From Variovorax paradoxus (lineage in GTDB: Bacteria; Pseudomonadota; Gammaproteobacteria; Burkholderiales; Burkholderiaceae_C), in NCBI RefSeq assembly GCF_018614875.1, contig NZ_JAGGNW010000028.1, forward strand, positions 1 through 64,000: DNA of 64,000 nucleotides, in the 5' to 3' direction. This document shows, one piece after another, positions 35,275 through 46,000 of the stretch; the first letter of the stretch is position 1, and the number at the start of each line of letters is the position of its first letter. Made by a program: the position numbers and the translations under genes. A model generated the notes under the pieces. The model ran no database searches, had not been told where the DNA came from, and worked only from the letters and a program-made list of their open reading frames with translations.

Positions 35275-36648
35275 TTGACATCGACCACTTCCCTTTTCCG
35301 ACGAACCATTTCGACAGCTCATCTGCGCAACCCAGTCGCGGCAGTGATGATGCTGTTGCCCGCCGCTTTCGTGATGACCGCATTGCCCGCCAGCGCGCTC
35401 GCGCAGCCCGCTGCCGTTGAAATTCGATCACTCGACCTGAGAACCGATGGCGACCTCGGGGCGGGTTCACGCCTGAGCTTCAGGGCCGTCGCAACCCCGC
35501 GCGGAAAGGCCGAGGTGCGCATCCGGGGCATCAGGGAAAGAATCGCGCTGCGCGAAGTCTCGCCCGGCGTCTATGTCGGCCGCTACATCATCAAGCGCGG
35601 CGAGGTGGTGCAGGACGATCGCGACGTTCGCGTCCTACTCCGTCTGGGCAATCGCACGGCTGCAGCCGACTACCCCCTGAGCGAAATCATGGCCGCACCG
35701 CCCGTCGCCAGTGTTCCCCCGCCAGTAGCGGTTCCGCCACCGATGCCGTTGCGCATCGAGCGCTTCGGCGTAACGCCGATCGAACGCATCGAACCGGGCG
35801 CGGAATTGCGCTTCGCGCTCGACGGCGCGCCGGGTGGCTCGGCGATGATCGATTTGCCGGGGGTCACCAATGATGTGGTGCTGCGAGAGATTCGTCCCGG
35901 GCACTATGAAGGCGGCTACACGCTGCGGCGAGCAGATAACTTGAATTCGTCCCTGCCCATCGTGGCGACGCTTCGGGTCGGTGACCGAGTGGTCACCGCC
36001 AACCTGGCCGGGTCGCTGGTTCAGCCGCAGGTCGATAATCAGCCGCCCCAGGTCGTGAACATCAGTCCGCGCGAGGGCGACGCCGTCCCGAGCGGCGCCC
36101 CCGTCCAGATTTCCGCGAACTTCGAGGATCGCCGCGGCAGTGGAGTAGACCCCGCCAGCGTGCGGGTCCTGATCTCCGGCCGCAACGTCACGCCGGAGGC
36201 CAAGGTTACGCCGAATTCGTTCAGCTACCGGACCAACCTCCCGCCGGGCCGCTACACCGTAGACGTCACTGCGCGCGACCGGGCCGGCAACACGGTGCGG
36301 CGCGACTGGCGTTTTGACGTGGGGGCGGTGGTGCCCGTGAATGTTCCGCTGCAGATCCTGAACCACGGCAACAACGGCGCGGTGGAAGGCGGGACCACCG
36401 TCGTGCAGGGCCGAACGGCCCCGTTCGCGACTGTGGAAGTCAAGGTCGATGCCAGCGCACAGGCGCCAGGCGGCTTCGGCGTTTCGCAGCACGTCTACTC
36501 GCAAACGCTGCAGGCTGACTCGAACGGAAACTTCTCGTTCAGCTTCTCGCCGAGGTTCCCAATTCCCGGCACACGCTATGAGGTGTCTCTTGTATCCACC
36601 AAGGCCGGGGTGACGAACGACTCCCGACTGACCCTTTACCAGCGCTAG
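35275..36648 (+). CDS. Secreted protein with Ig-like repeats
   Basis: This 457-residue protein starts at a TTG with CAGGAG seven bases upstream. An N-terminal hydrophobic segment (VMMLLPAAFVMTALPASALAQ) is a signal peptide cleaved after about residue 43. The mature part is beta-rich. Two similar modules each end in REVSPGVYVGRY or REIRPGHYEGGY. A proline-rich linker (VASVPPPVAVPPPMPLR) separates them, and further Ig/bacterial-type domains follow (NQPPQVVNISPREGDAVPSG, RYTVDVTARDRAGNTVRRDW). It is probably periplasmic or surface-exposed and may bind ligands or other proteins. No enzymatic motif is seen. Confidence 0.8.
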   Translation: MTSTTSLFRRTISTAHLRNPVAAVMMLLPAAFVMTALPASALAQPAAVEIRSLDLRTDGDLGAGSRLSFRAVATPRGKAEVRIRGIRERIALREVSPGVYVGRYIIKRGEVVQDDRDVRVLLRLGNRTAAADYPLSEIMAAPPVASVPPPVAVPPPMPLRIERFGVTPIERIEPGAELRFALDGAPGGSAMIDLPGVTNDVVLREIRPGHYEGGYTLRRADNLNSSLPIVATLRVGDRVVTANLAGSLVQPQVDNQPPQVVNISPREGDAVPSGAPVQISANFEDRRGSGVDPASVRVLISGRNVTPEAKVTPNSFSYRTNLPPGRYTVDVTARDRAGNTVRRDWRFDVGAVVPVNVPLQILNHGNNGAVEGGTTVVQGRTAPFATVEVKVDASAQAPGGFGVSQHVYSQTLQADSNGNFSFSFSPRFPIPGTRYEVSLVSTKAGVTNDSRLTLYQR

Positions 36649-36816
36649 GGATGTCCTGCACAAAGCGGTTTGAGATGTGCGTCTGCGGGGTCGCCGTTTC
36701 GAGCGAGGCGATGGCCGGCGATTGAGCTTGATTTCCGGCATGCCGGAGTTCCGCTCGGGTCAAATGCGTTGCCCGATTCGCCTCGCACGCGCGCGTTTGC
36801 CGCGCGCCCCGCGCAC

Positions 36817-37579
36817 TCATGCCCCGGTTTCCATCAATTTGACGCGCGCCATCCACAGATTGCTCAGCGCAAACAGCGTGACCAACTGCGCCGTATTCTT
36901 CTTCAACCCCCGGTAGCGCACCTTCACAGTCCCGAAGGCATCGGCCTCCTCGCCATGCAGCAGAGAGTTGGCCTCTACCACGTCGTTGACGTTGCCCGCC
37001 GTCCTCGCATCGTGTGCACGAGGCCCGAATCGGCATCCACGCCGATGTGCGCCTTCATGCCAAAGAACCACTGATTGCCCTTCTTGCTCTGGTGCATCTC
37101 GGGGTCACGCGTGCCATCGGCATTCTTCGTCGAACTGGGCGCCGCGATCAGCGTGGCGTCCACCACCGTGCCGGCCTTCAGCAGCAGGCCCTTGGCGATC
37201 AGCAGGTCATTGACCAGCGCGAGGATCTGCTCGGCCAGCTTGTGCTTGTCCAGCAGATGCCGGAATCGAAGGATGGTTCTCTCATCGGGCAGCCGGCTGT
37301 CCCAGCCCAGGCCGGCGAACTCCCGGAACAAGAGCACGTCGTGCAAGGCCTCTTCCTCGCCGGATCGCTGAGAGTGAACCACTGCTGGCATGAGGTGATC
37401 CGCAGCATCGCCTCCACGGCAAAGGGCGGGTGGCCCTTCTTGCCTTCGGGGGCGTAGGGCGCCACCAATTCGACCAGCGCCGACCACGGCACCACACGTT
37501 CCATCTGCGCGAGGAACTCCCGCTTGCGCGTGCGCTTGGTCGTCAGGTTCAGTCCCAGATCAGCTGCTTCATGCTTCAC
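36817..37579 (-). pseudogene. IS5-family transposase, frameshifted and internally deleted
   Basis: Minus-strand pieces in order are: LTTKRTRKREFLAQMERVVP (start, 37579 side); HDVLLFREFAGLGWDSRLPD and TILRFRHLLDKHKLAEQILA; GTVVDATLIAAPSSTKNADG; DPEMHQSKKGNQWFFGMKAH; and finally GTVKVRYRGLKKNTAQLVTL to the stop at 36817. These belong to the IS5/IS1031-type DDE transposase. Frame changes occur near 37385 and 37000. The segment that should link LLHGEE to KVRYRG is missing, including the last catalytic glutamate. The copy is inactive. Confidence 0.85.
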
Positions 37580-38299
37580 ATCGCAAGCACGTTGCGCGCC
37601 AGGTTATGCAGAACATTCCTAGACTAGGCGACTTCGGCGTCGGCGTGCGCGGCGTCCGACGCCAGCAGTCCCGCAACGCCGGTCAAAAAGAACCCCCTGC
37701 TCCGGCGAACCGGAACAGGGGGATTCAACCTGACTGCTGCCCTACGCCGAGGCAAGCAGCTCCTTGGCCAACGCGACCTCCAGGCGGGGCCGACTACGCG
37801 CTCGAGGGCGGCCCATTCCCGGACGCGTGCAGCAGCCTTCTCACCGGCCGCTTCACGATCAGCTGGTACGACCGGTTTTCGGCTCGCGGTCATGTCACGT
37901 TCGGTGCCGAAAGCATGTCGATGACGCTGCCCGAGGCTGTAGTCGGTGGCGCGGCACCGCTCGCCAACGTGCCTGGGCTGGCCAGCGGGCGGCGAGTGCC
38001 GCGAGGCCTTCGAAGCGCAGTGACGCCTGGGTAAGTCACGGCAGCGGCCGCGATGGATAGCGACGTTTGCCGCGGCGCTCGAGAACGTTGCGGGTGTGTA
38101 CCAAACGGGCGCACGGGCAAGCTGTATGTCGGGAGCGCAATGGGTGCAGGCGGGGACAGAGACAAGCCCAAAAATACCCAAATCAGGGGATGTATCATTT
38201 TTCTTGCACATGTAACGATCCGAACATACTTCCAAAGCCGGGGAATCCCGCTGTGATTCATCCCGAATACGGCAGCCGGCTTGGCAACCAATTCGATCC
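37580..38299. other. Intergenic region with decayed coding sequence and TPS promoter side
   Basis: About 720 bases. On the minus strand, broken pieces such as LEVALAKELLASA (stop near 37742) lie directly before a strong terminator hairpin, suggesting a gene that has decayed; I cannot identify it. The last 130 bases before 38300 are clearly A/T-richer (TATCATTTTTCTTGCAC around 38190) and probably contain the promoter of the two-partner secretion operon. Confidence 0.45.
37693..37722 (-). terminator. Strong rho-independent terminator, minus strand
   Basis: CCCCCTG-C-TCCGG, loop CGAA, CCGGA-A-CAGGGGG forms a 12-pair stem with one mismatch. On the minus strand it is followed by TTCTTTTTG, a terminator T-tract. 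The gene it served would lie to its right (about 37740-38030), where only broken frames remain. Confidence 0.75.
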
Positions 38300-40075
38300 A
38301 TGCGCCCTCTTCCTTTGCGACTGCCGTCGGGCGGTCTTTTCGCACGCGGCACCCGTTCCCTCCTGAGACACCCGCTCACGCTTCTGGGCACCGCATTGCT
38401 CGGCATGTCGGCCCAGGCGCAGGTCAATCCGGCGGCGGTGGACCGGCAAAACCAGATCATCGAACGCCAGCAGCAGGACCGGCTGCGCGAGGAACAGGAC
38501 CGTGCCATGCGTGCGCTGCCGCCGCCCGGCGGCACCAACCTCCAGGAGGTCAAGCCGCAGGTGTCGGTGCCCGATCTGGGCGTGCAGTGCCGCGACATCC
38601 ACGAGATCCGCTTCGTCGGCGACACCCAGCACCTGCCGGACAACCTGAAACGCAGCCTCCAGAATGCCAACGCGGGCCGCTGCCTGGGTGTGTCCGACCT
38701 CGAAACCGTCCTGGCCACGCTCACCAAGAGCTACATCGATCGCGGCTACATCACCACCCGCGCCTACCTGCCCGCGCAGGACCTGCGCAGCGGCGTGCTC
38801 GAGGTGACGGTGGTCGAAGGCAAGATCGAGCGCTTCGAGGTCACCGGCGGCAGCGAACGCGCCCAGTGGATCCGCGGCGCCTTTCCGGCCAGCCCCGGCG
38901 ACCTGCTGAACCTGCGCGACCTGGAACAGGGCATCGACCAGGTCAACAGCCTGGCCGCCAACAACGCCAAGCTCGACCTGCGCCCCGGCAGCGCGCCCGG
39001 CCAGACCGTGGTGGTGGTCGAGAACCCGGCCGCCTTCCCGGTGCACCTCTACACATCGCTCGACAACTCGGGCACGCGCGCCACCGGCAAGGACAACGCC
39101 TCGGCCACGGTCACCTTCGACAGCCTGCTCGGCCTGAACGAGCTGATCTCGATCACGAAGCGCCAGTCGGTGCTGCCCGAGCGCTGGGACCACAAGTCGG
39201 ACTCGACCGGCCTGCGCGTCGTGCTGCCCTTCGGCTACAACACCTTCAGCGTCGACGCGAGCCAGAGCAACTACACCAACGTGCTGCGCCTGCCCAGCGG
39301 CCAGAGCCTCAAGTCCGAAGGCACCACCATCAGCCGCAGCTTCACGGCCGACCGCGTGGTCTACCGCGACCAGGCCAGCCGCATCTCGCTGTCGGCGCGC
39401 ATCGGGACGCAGTCCAGCCGCAATTGGCTCGGCGGCGAATTCCTGCAGGTGGCCAGCCGTGACCTCAGCACGCTCGACGTGGGTGCCAGCGCCTTCACGC
39501 AGGTGGGCGGCGGCATCCTCAATGCGCGGCTGGGCTACGTGAAGGGCCTGCGGGCCTTCGGCGCGCTGCGCGATGCCGGTGACCTCGATGCCGACCTCCC
39601 GCACGCGCAATTCCGCAAGCTCACGCTCGACCTGGGCTTCTCGCGCCGCTTCGAAGTGGCCAGCCGCGCCTTCACCGTGTCGAGCCAGTTCAGCGGCCAG
39701 CACGCCTACGACACGCTCTACGGCACGCAGCAGGTGCTGATCGGCGGAGGATCTTCCGTGCGCGGCTTCCTCAACACCGTGCTCAGCGGCGACAGCGGCT
39801 TCTACCTGCGCAACGAACTGTCGATGCCGTGGCAGCTCGCGCTGGGCAAAGGCTCGCCGTTGCAAGGCCGCATCTACACCGGCTTCGACGTGGGCCGCGT
39901 GAGCAACCGCGCGAGCGGCGTGCCCTCGGGCTCGCTGTCGGGCGCCACGCTCGGCGCGGCCTTCCAGTGGAAGACGCTGAGCCTCGACGTCTTCGCCTCG
40001 CGCGCCGTGCACGTGCCCAGCACGCTCACGCGCGAAGGCACCCTCTACGGCTTCCGCCTTTCCGCTTCCCTCTGA
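38300..40075 (+). CDS. TpsB outer-membrane transporter (ShlB/FhaC family)
   Basis: The protein has 591 residues. A signal peptide (LLRHPLTLLGTALLGMSAQAQ) is followed by a Gln/Arg-rich periplasmic helix (RQNQIIERQQQDRLREEQDR), then two POTRA domains (IHEIRFVGDTQHLPDNLK; LEVTVVEGKIERFEVTGG) and a 16-strand barrel. The conserved loop-6 motif VRGF lies in GGGSSVRGFLNT. It forms the outer-membrane pore that exports its partner TpsA. The start at 38300 is followed closely by a normal signal sequence. Its stop is 13 bases before the partner gene, so the two form an operon. Confidence 0.93.
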   Translation: MRPLPLRLPSGGLFARGTRSLLRHPLTLLGTALLGMSAQAQVNPAAVDRQNQIIERQQQDRLREEQDRAMRALPPPGGTNLQEVKPQVSVPDLGVQCRDIHEIRFVGDTQHLPDNLKRSLQNANAGRCLGVSDLETVLATLTKSYIDRGYITTRAYLPAQDLRSGVLEVTVVEGKIERFEVTGGSERAQWIRGAFPASPGDLLNLRDLEQGIDQVNSLAANNAKLDLRPGSAPGQTVVVVENPAAFPVHLYTSLDNSGTRATGKDNASATVTFDSLLGLNELISITKRQSVLPERWDHKSDSTGLRVVLPFGYNTFSVDASQSNYTNVLRLPSGQSLKSEGTTISRSFTADRVVYRDQASRISLSARIGTQSSRNWLGGEFLQVASRDLSTLDVGASAFTQVGGGILNARLGYVKGLRAFGALRDAGDLDADLPHAQFRKLTLDLGFSRRFEVASRAFTVSSQFSGQHAYDTLYGTQQVLIGGGSSVRGFLNTVLSGDSGFYLRNELSMPWQLALGKGSPLQGRIYTGFDVGRVSNRASGVPSGSLSGATLGAAFQWKTLSLDVFASRAVHVPSTLTREGTLYGFRLSASL

Positions 40076-40088
40076 GATCGAGCACACC

Positions 40089-43000
40089 ATGAACCACATC
40101 TACCGAGTCGTCTGGAATGCCGTCTCCGCCACTTGGACAGCCGTCGCGGAAACCGCACGGGGGAACGGCAAGAGCAGCAAGACCGCCACGCGCCGCCGCG
40201 GCGTCATGGCCTTCGGCGCGCTGGCGCTGCTTCCGCCATTCGCGCTCGCGCAGGTCGCGTCCGTGGTGGTCGCGCCGGGCACCAACCTCAACACCTACGT
40301 CGCGCCCAATGGCGTGACGGTGGTCAACATCAACCAGGCCAATTCAGCGGGCCTGTCGCACAACCAATACAACAGCTTCAACGTCAACGCGATCGGCCTG
40401 ATCCTCAACAACACGACCAGCGCGCAGCAGATTGCGTGGCAGTCGCAACTCGCAGGTCAGATCACGGCCAACTTCAACCAGACCAGCGCCGCGCGGGTGA
40501 TCCTGAACGAAGTGGTGTCCAACAACCGCAGCAAGCTGGCCGGCTTCACCGAAGTGCTTGGCGGCAAGGCCGACGTGGTGCTGGCCAACCCCTACGGCAT
40601 TACCTGCTCAGGCTGCGGCTTCATCAACACCGACCGCGTGACGCTGAGCACCGGCAATCCCTTTCTCGTTTCGAACGGCGGACTCGGCGGCTTCAGCGTG
40701 GGCCAGGGCGACATCCTGATCACCGGCACGGGCTTGAACGCGACGGCGCAGCAGGTGCTCGACCTGGTGACGCGCTCGGTGCGCATCGAAGCGCCCATCA
40801 ACGCGCAAGACCTCACCATCGCGGCCGGCACCAACAAGTGGAGCTACGACACGCGCGCCGTGACCGGCGCGGCCACGCCCACGGGCAGCGCGCCGGTCTA
40901 TTCGATCGACACGGCTGCACTCGGCGGCATGTACGCCAACCGCATCCGCCTGAGCTCGACCGAGGCCGGCGTGGGCGTGCGCATGCTGGGCGACGCCGCC
41001 GCGAGCGCAAGCGACTTCACGCTCACGGCGGCCGGCAAGGTCGAGCTGCAAAATCGCATTTCCGCCGCCACCGACGTGAATGTGAGTACCACGGGCACCG
41101 ACGCCGCTGCGCTCGCGCTGACCGACGCCAGCCTCACCTCGACCGGCAAGACCACGCTCGCGGCCACCGGCGGCGCATCGATCACGGGCAGCGCGCTCGT
41201 GGCGGGCACAGACCTGTCGGTGAGCGCAGCGAGCCTGCTCGACACGGCCAGCGCCTCGGGCGTTGCCAACAACAACCTGCGCCACGCGGGCGGCGCGCTG
41301 ACGCTGGCCGTCGGCAACACGGCCTCGCTCGGCGCCACCGAATGGAGCGCAGCCGGTGCCTGGAACGGCACCTTCGGCAACCTCGTGACCACGGGCGCGA
41401 CCAAGCTCTACAGCAGCGGCGGCACGCTGATCGCCAGCGCGGACAAGGGTGACCTGGCGCTGGGCCTCGCCGCGCTGCAGTCGGCGGGCAACATGTCGTT
41501 CACGTCGAGCGGCACGATCAGCACCGCCACGGGTGGCGCGCTGCAATCGCTGGGCGGCAACCTCGCGCTAACGGCGGGCAACGGCATCACGAATGCCGGC
41601 ACGATGACGGCCGACAAGGGCGCGGTCACGGTGCGCGCCGACGGTGCCATTGCCAACAGCGGCCAGATCCACGCCGCGCAGAACCTCGACATCGCGGACC
41701 GCACGGGCGGCGCCACTGCCAGCCTTGCCAACAGCGGCACGCTGCTGGCTGAACAGGCGCTGGCGCTGAAGGCAGCCGCCTTGAGCAACACGGCCGCCGC
41801 GCGCATCCAGGCGCAGACCGGCAGCACGGCCGACGCAGCCAGCATCGACAACGCGGGCGCGTGGCTGCTGTCGCAAGCGGCTGGCGCGAGCGACAAGATC
41901 AGCGTGACGGGCGCGCTCGCCAACAGCGGCACGCTGCAGGGCGCGGGCACCGTGGCGGTGGGCGCGGGCAGCGTGAACAACACGGGCACGCTGATCGGCA
42001 CCGACCTCGCGGCCACCACCACGGGCGACTTCACCAACAGCGGCACCGCGCAAGCCAGCGGCACGCTCGGCGTGATCAGCGGAGGCGCCGTCACCAACAT
42101 CGCCCCCGGCGTGCTGAAAGCCGCGACGCTGAACCTCACGGCCGCCAAGGGCCTGGTCAACGCGGGCATTGCCACCGCCGACAGCGGCAACGCCACGCTA
42201 CGCGTGGACGGCACGCTGAACAACAGCGGCCAGTTGCATGCCAAGGGCAACATCGACATCGCCGACCGCAATGCGGGCGCGACGCAGGCCGTCATCAACA
42301 GCGACAAGCTGCTGGCCGAACAGGCACTGGCGCTGAAGGCCGCATCGTTCAACAACACGGCCACCGGCTGGACGCAGGCGGCCACGGGCAGCACGGCCAC
42401 GCTGGGCTCGCTCGACAACGCGGGCACGTGGCTGCTGTCGCAGAACGCGGGCGCGAAGGACCAGGTCACCGCATCGGGCGCCGCCACCAACAGCGGCACG
42501 CTGCAGAGCGCGGGCGACCTGGGCGCGACGGCCGCGAGCCTGCTCAACAGCGGCAGCGTGCTGGCCGCGAGCAAGATCGACGTCACCACCACCGGCAACC
42601 TGCGCAACGCCGCTGGCGGCGCCATGCAGGCCGGCACCGCGCTCACGCTCACCGGCGGCAACGCGGTGAGCAACGCAGTCACCGCCTCGCTGAAGGGCCA
42701 GACCGTAGCCCTCAACGCGGGCAACGGCCTGACCAACGCAGGTGGCATCGAGGCCAGCGCTGGCGCCGCCACGCTGCGCGTGAACGGCACGCTGAACAAC
42801 AGCGGCACCGTGCACGCCACCGCCAACATCGACATCGCCGACCGCAACGGCGCGTCGACGCAGACCGTCGCCAACAGCGGCACGCTGTTGGCCGACCAGG
42901 CTTTCGCGCTCAAGGCCGCGGGCATGACCAACGCCGCCGCGGGCCGCCTGCAGGCCAACACCGGCAGCACCGTGGCCGTGGTCAGTCTCGACAACCAGGG

Positions 43001-46000
43001 CACGTGGCTGCTGTCGCAGCAGGGCGCGGCCGCCGACACCGTGAACGTGACCGGCACGCTGACCAACAGCGGCACGCTGCAGAGCGCGGGCAACGAGACG
43101 CTCACCGCCGACCAGATCACCAACACCGGCAAGCTCATCGCCGGAGGCAACCTCACGGCCAACGTGACGACGGGCCTGAACAACGACGGCGCGGCAGCCA
43201 CCGTACAGGCCGGCAAGCAACTGTCGGTGCAGGGTTCGGGCGCTGCGCTCGTCACCACCGCCGACAGCAAGATGCTCGGCGACGGGCTGGCCATCGACGT
43301 GGCCAGCATCGACAACAGCGGCACCATTCAAGGTGGCACGCGCAGCGACAGCACGGTGGCGGTGGCCAACACGCTCGCCAACCGTGCCACCGGCGTGCTG
43401 ACCGCGGCCACCGCCTCGGGCGGCGCCGGCACGGTGGCCGCCACGACGATCACGAACGACGGCAAGCTGCAGTCCTCGGGCGCGCTCACGCTGGGCGTGG
43501 GCACGGGCGGCCTGACCAGCAACGGCACCGTCATCGCCGAACGCGACCTCACGCTGCAAAGCCGCAACGCCAACAACTACACCGCCACCGTCAACGGCCT
43601 GATGCAAAGCCGCAGCGGCACTCTCGCGGTGAACGGCACGGGCGCGAGCACGTTGAACATCGGCGCCACCGGCACGGTGGTCGGCCAGCAGCTCACGGCC
43701 ACGCTGGGCACCATCAACCTGGCCAACGGCGCCACACTGTCTTCGGACCGCGACATGACGCTCACGCTCGGTACGCTGGCGATCGGCGGTGCGAACGCGG
43801 CGGTGCTGGGCTCGACCGACCAGAGCGTGCCGTCGCAGACGCGCATTACCACGACCAACGCGCTGACCAACAACGGCCTGCTGTTCTCGGGCAACGACCT
43901 GACCGTGCGCGCGCCGTCGATCACCAACGGCCTCACGGGCGGCATCTCCGCATTGCACGACCTGAGCGTGACCGCCACCACGGGCGACCTGATGAACCAG
44001 GGCGCGCTCTATGCGGGCAATGCGCTCACGGCCTCGGCCACCTCGGGCACGCTCACCAACGCGGCCACGCTGACGGCCTACCAGGGCACGATCAGCGCGG
44101 GCAAGTCGGTCACCTTGAGCGCCGACACGCTGGTCAACAACAGCACCATCGACAGCAACGGCGCCATCACGCTGACCGCACGCGAGCTGCGCAACGAGGT
44201 GCTCGGTGGCGACACCCGCGCCTACGGCGCCGAGTCGACTCGCGTAAAGGTGCAGACCGACCACGACAGCAAGGGCTACAACGGCCATGGCTGCTGCGAC
44301 CAGTACGAGAGCTGGTACTACAAGGAGACCTGGTACAAGGACCAGTCCTACGTGGGCGGTGCGCCGACCATCAAGCCGCAGATCACGGGCGCCGGCGCGG
44401 TCAGCCTGAATTTCAGCATCGGCAAGAACCTGGGCGGCGTGATCTCGGGCGACACAGTGACGTTGACGGGCACCGGCAGTGGTGCCACCTTCACCAATGA
44501 CGACCTCGCGCTGAAGCGGACTTCCTACACGCGCACCTGGACCGAGGAAACCAAGTACAAGGCGGCCGGCCCGCTCACGTACCACGAACGCAGCGTCATC
44601 GACGACAACACCACCAACGCCGTCACCGAAAACAGCAACATCGGCGCCGGAATCTACGCCCGCCTGCTGAGCGGCAGCAACTTCGCGCTGACCAACAACG
44701 GTTCCACCGCGGTACAGACGCAGGACATGAAGAAGGGCGACGCCAAGACCGCCTCGGTCTCGGCGTTGAACGGCAGCAATGCCACCAAGGGCACGGTCAG
44801 CGGTGCGGTCACGAGCACCACCGGCGCGGCCACCGGCAGCGTCACGCCCGTCACCACACTCAACGGTCGCTCTGCCATTTCGTTCGTCGCGGTGAATGCG
44901 GCCAACGGCGTAAAGGGCACCTCGTTCGGCGGCATCAACATCCCGCTGCCGACCAACCCGAACGGCCTCTACGTCATCGGCAGGGAGCCGGGCGCCAAGT
45001 ACCTGGTCGAGAGCAATCCGCGCTACCAGATCGGTTCGTCCACTGTGGGCTCGGACTACCTGGCCAAGCTGCTGGGCTACGACGCCGACACGCTCGTGCG
45101 CCGCCTCGGCGACTCGAGCTACGAGGCCTACCTGATCAAGCAACAGCTCATCGCGCAGACCGGCAACTCGCTGCTCGCCGGCGCGAAGGACGCGAGCGCG
45201 CAAGTGCAGGGCCTCATGGACTCGGCCGCCGGCGAAAGCAAGGCGCTGGGCCTGGTCTACGGCCAGGCGCTCACGCCCGAGCAGCAATCGAAACTCACGC
45301 GCGACATCGTGTGGATGGTGCAGACCGAGATCGACGGCCAGGTGGTGCTCGCGCCCGTGGTGTACCTGTCGCCGCAGACCAAGGACGGCGTCACGCGGAG
45401 CGCGGTCATCACGGCCGCCACCGCCAACCTCAGCCTTACCTCGCTGACCAACACCGGCGGCACCATCGCCGGCACGCAGACACTGAACGTGGTGTCGGTG
45501 GGCGACGTGACCAACACCTCGGGAACGATCAAGGGCGGCAACGTGGCCGTCACGTCCACGCAGGGCAGCATCGTCAACCAGACCGCGGCCAATGGCTCGG
45601 GCGGCGACCAACGCTACATGACCGACATCGGCAAGACGGCGTCGATCGAATCGACCGGCACGCTGTCGCTGGATGCGGCGAAGAACATCACCAACACCGG
45701 CGCCAACGTGACGGCGGGCGGCGATGCGAGCCTGAAGGCTGGCGGCAACGTCAGCTTCGACACCATTCAGAACAAGACCACCGACACCACGCACGCCAGC
45801 TTCGGCAATTCGCTGAACGGCGGCATGAGCAGCACCTCGACCACCACGGTCACCCAGGTGAAGTCGGGCCTCACGAGCGGCGGCAACCTGTCGATCGATG
45901 CGGGCAAGGACATCACGCTGGCCGGCACCGATACCAAGGCCGCGGGCAACGCCGACCTGAAGGCCGGCGGCGACCTGAACATCATCGCGCGCGAGAACAG

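Noticed and set aside
37193..37580. Reading the IS5 frames as intact separate genes
   Set aside because: The frames are consecutive pieces of one transposase with shifts near 37385 and 37000 and an internal deletion.
41580..43330. Repeated units in tpsA considered as a CRISPR-like or tandem DNA repeat array
   Set aside because: The periodicity is at the protein level (haemagglutinin repeats) with variable DNA, and there are no uniform repeats and spacers.
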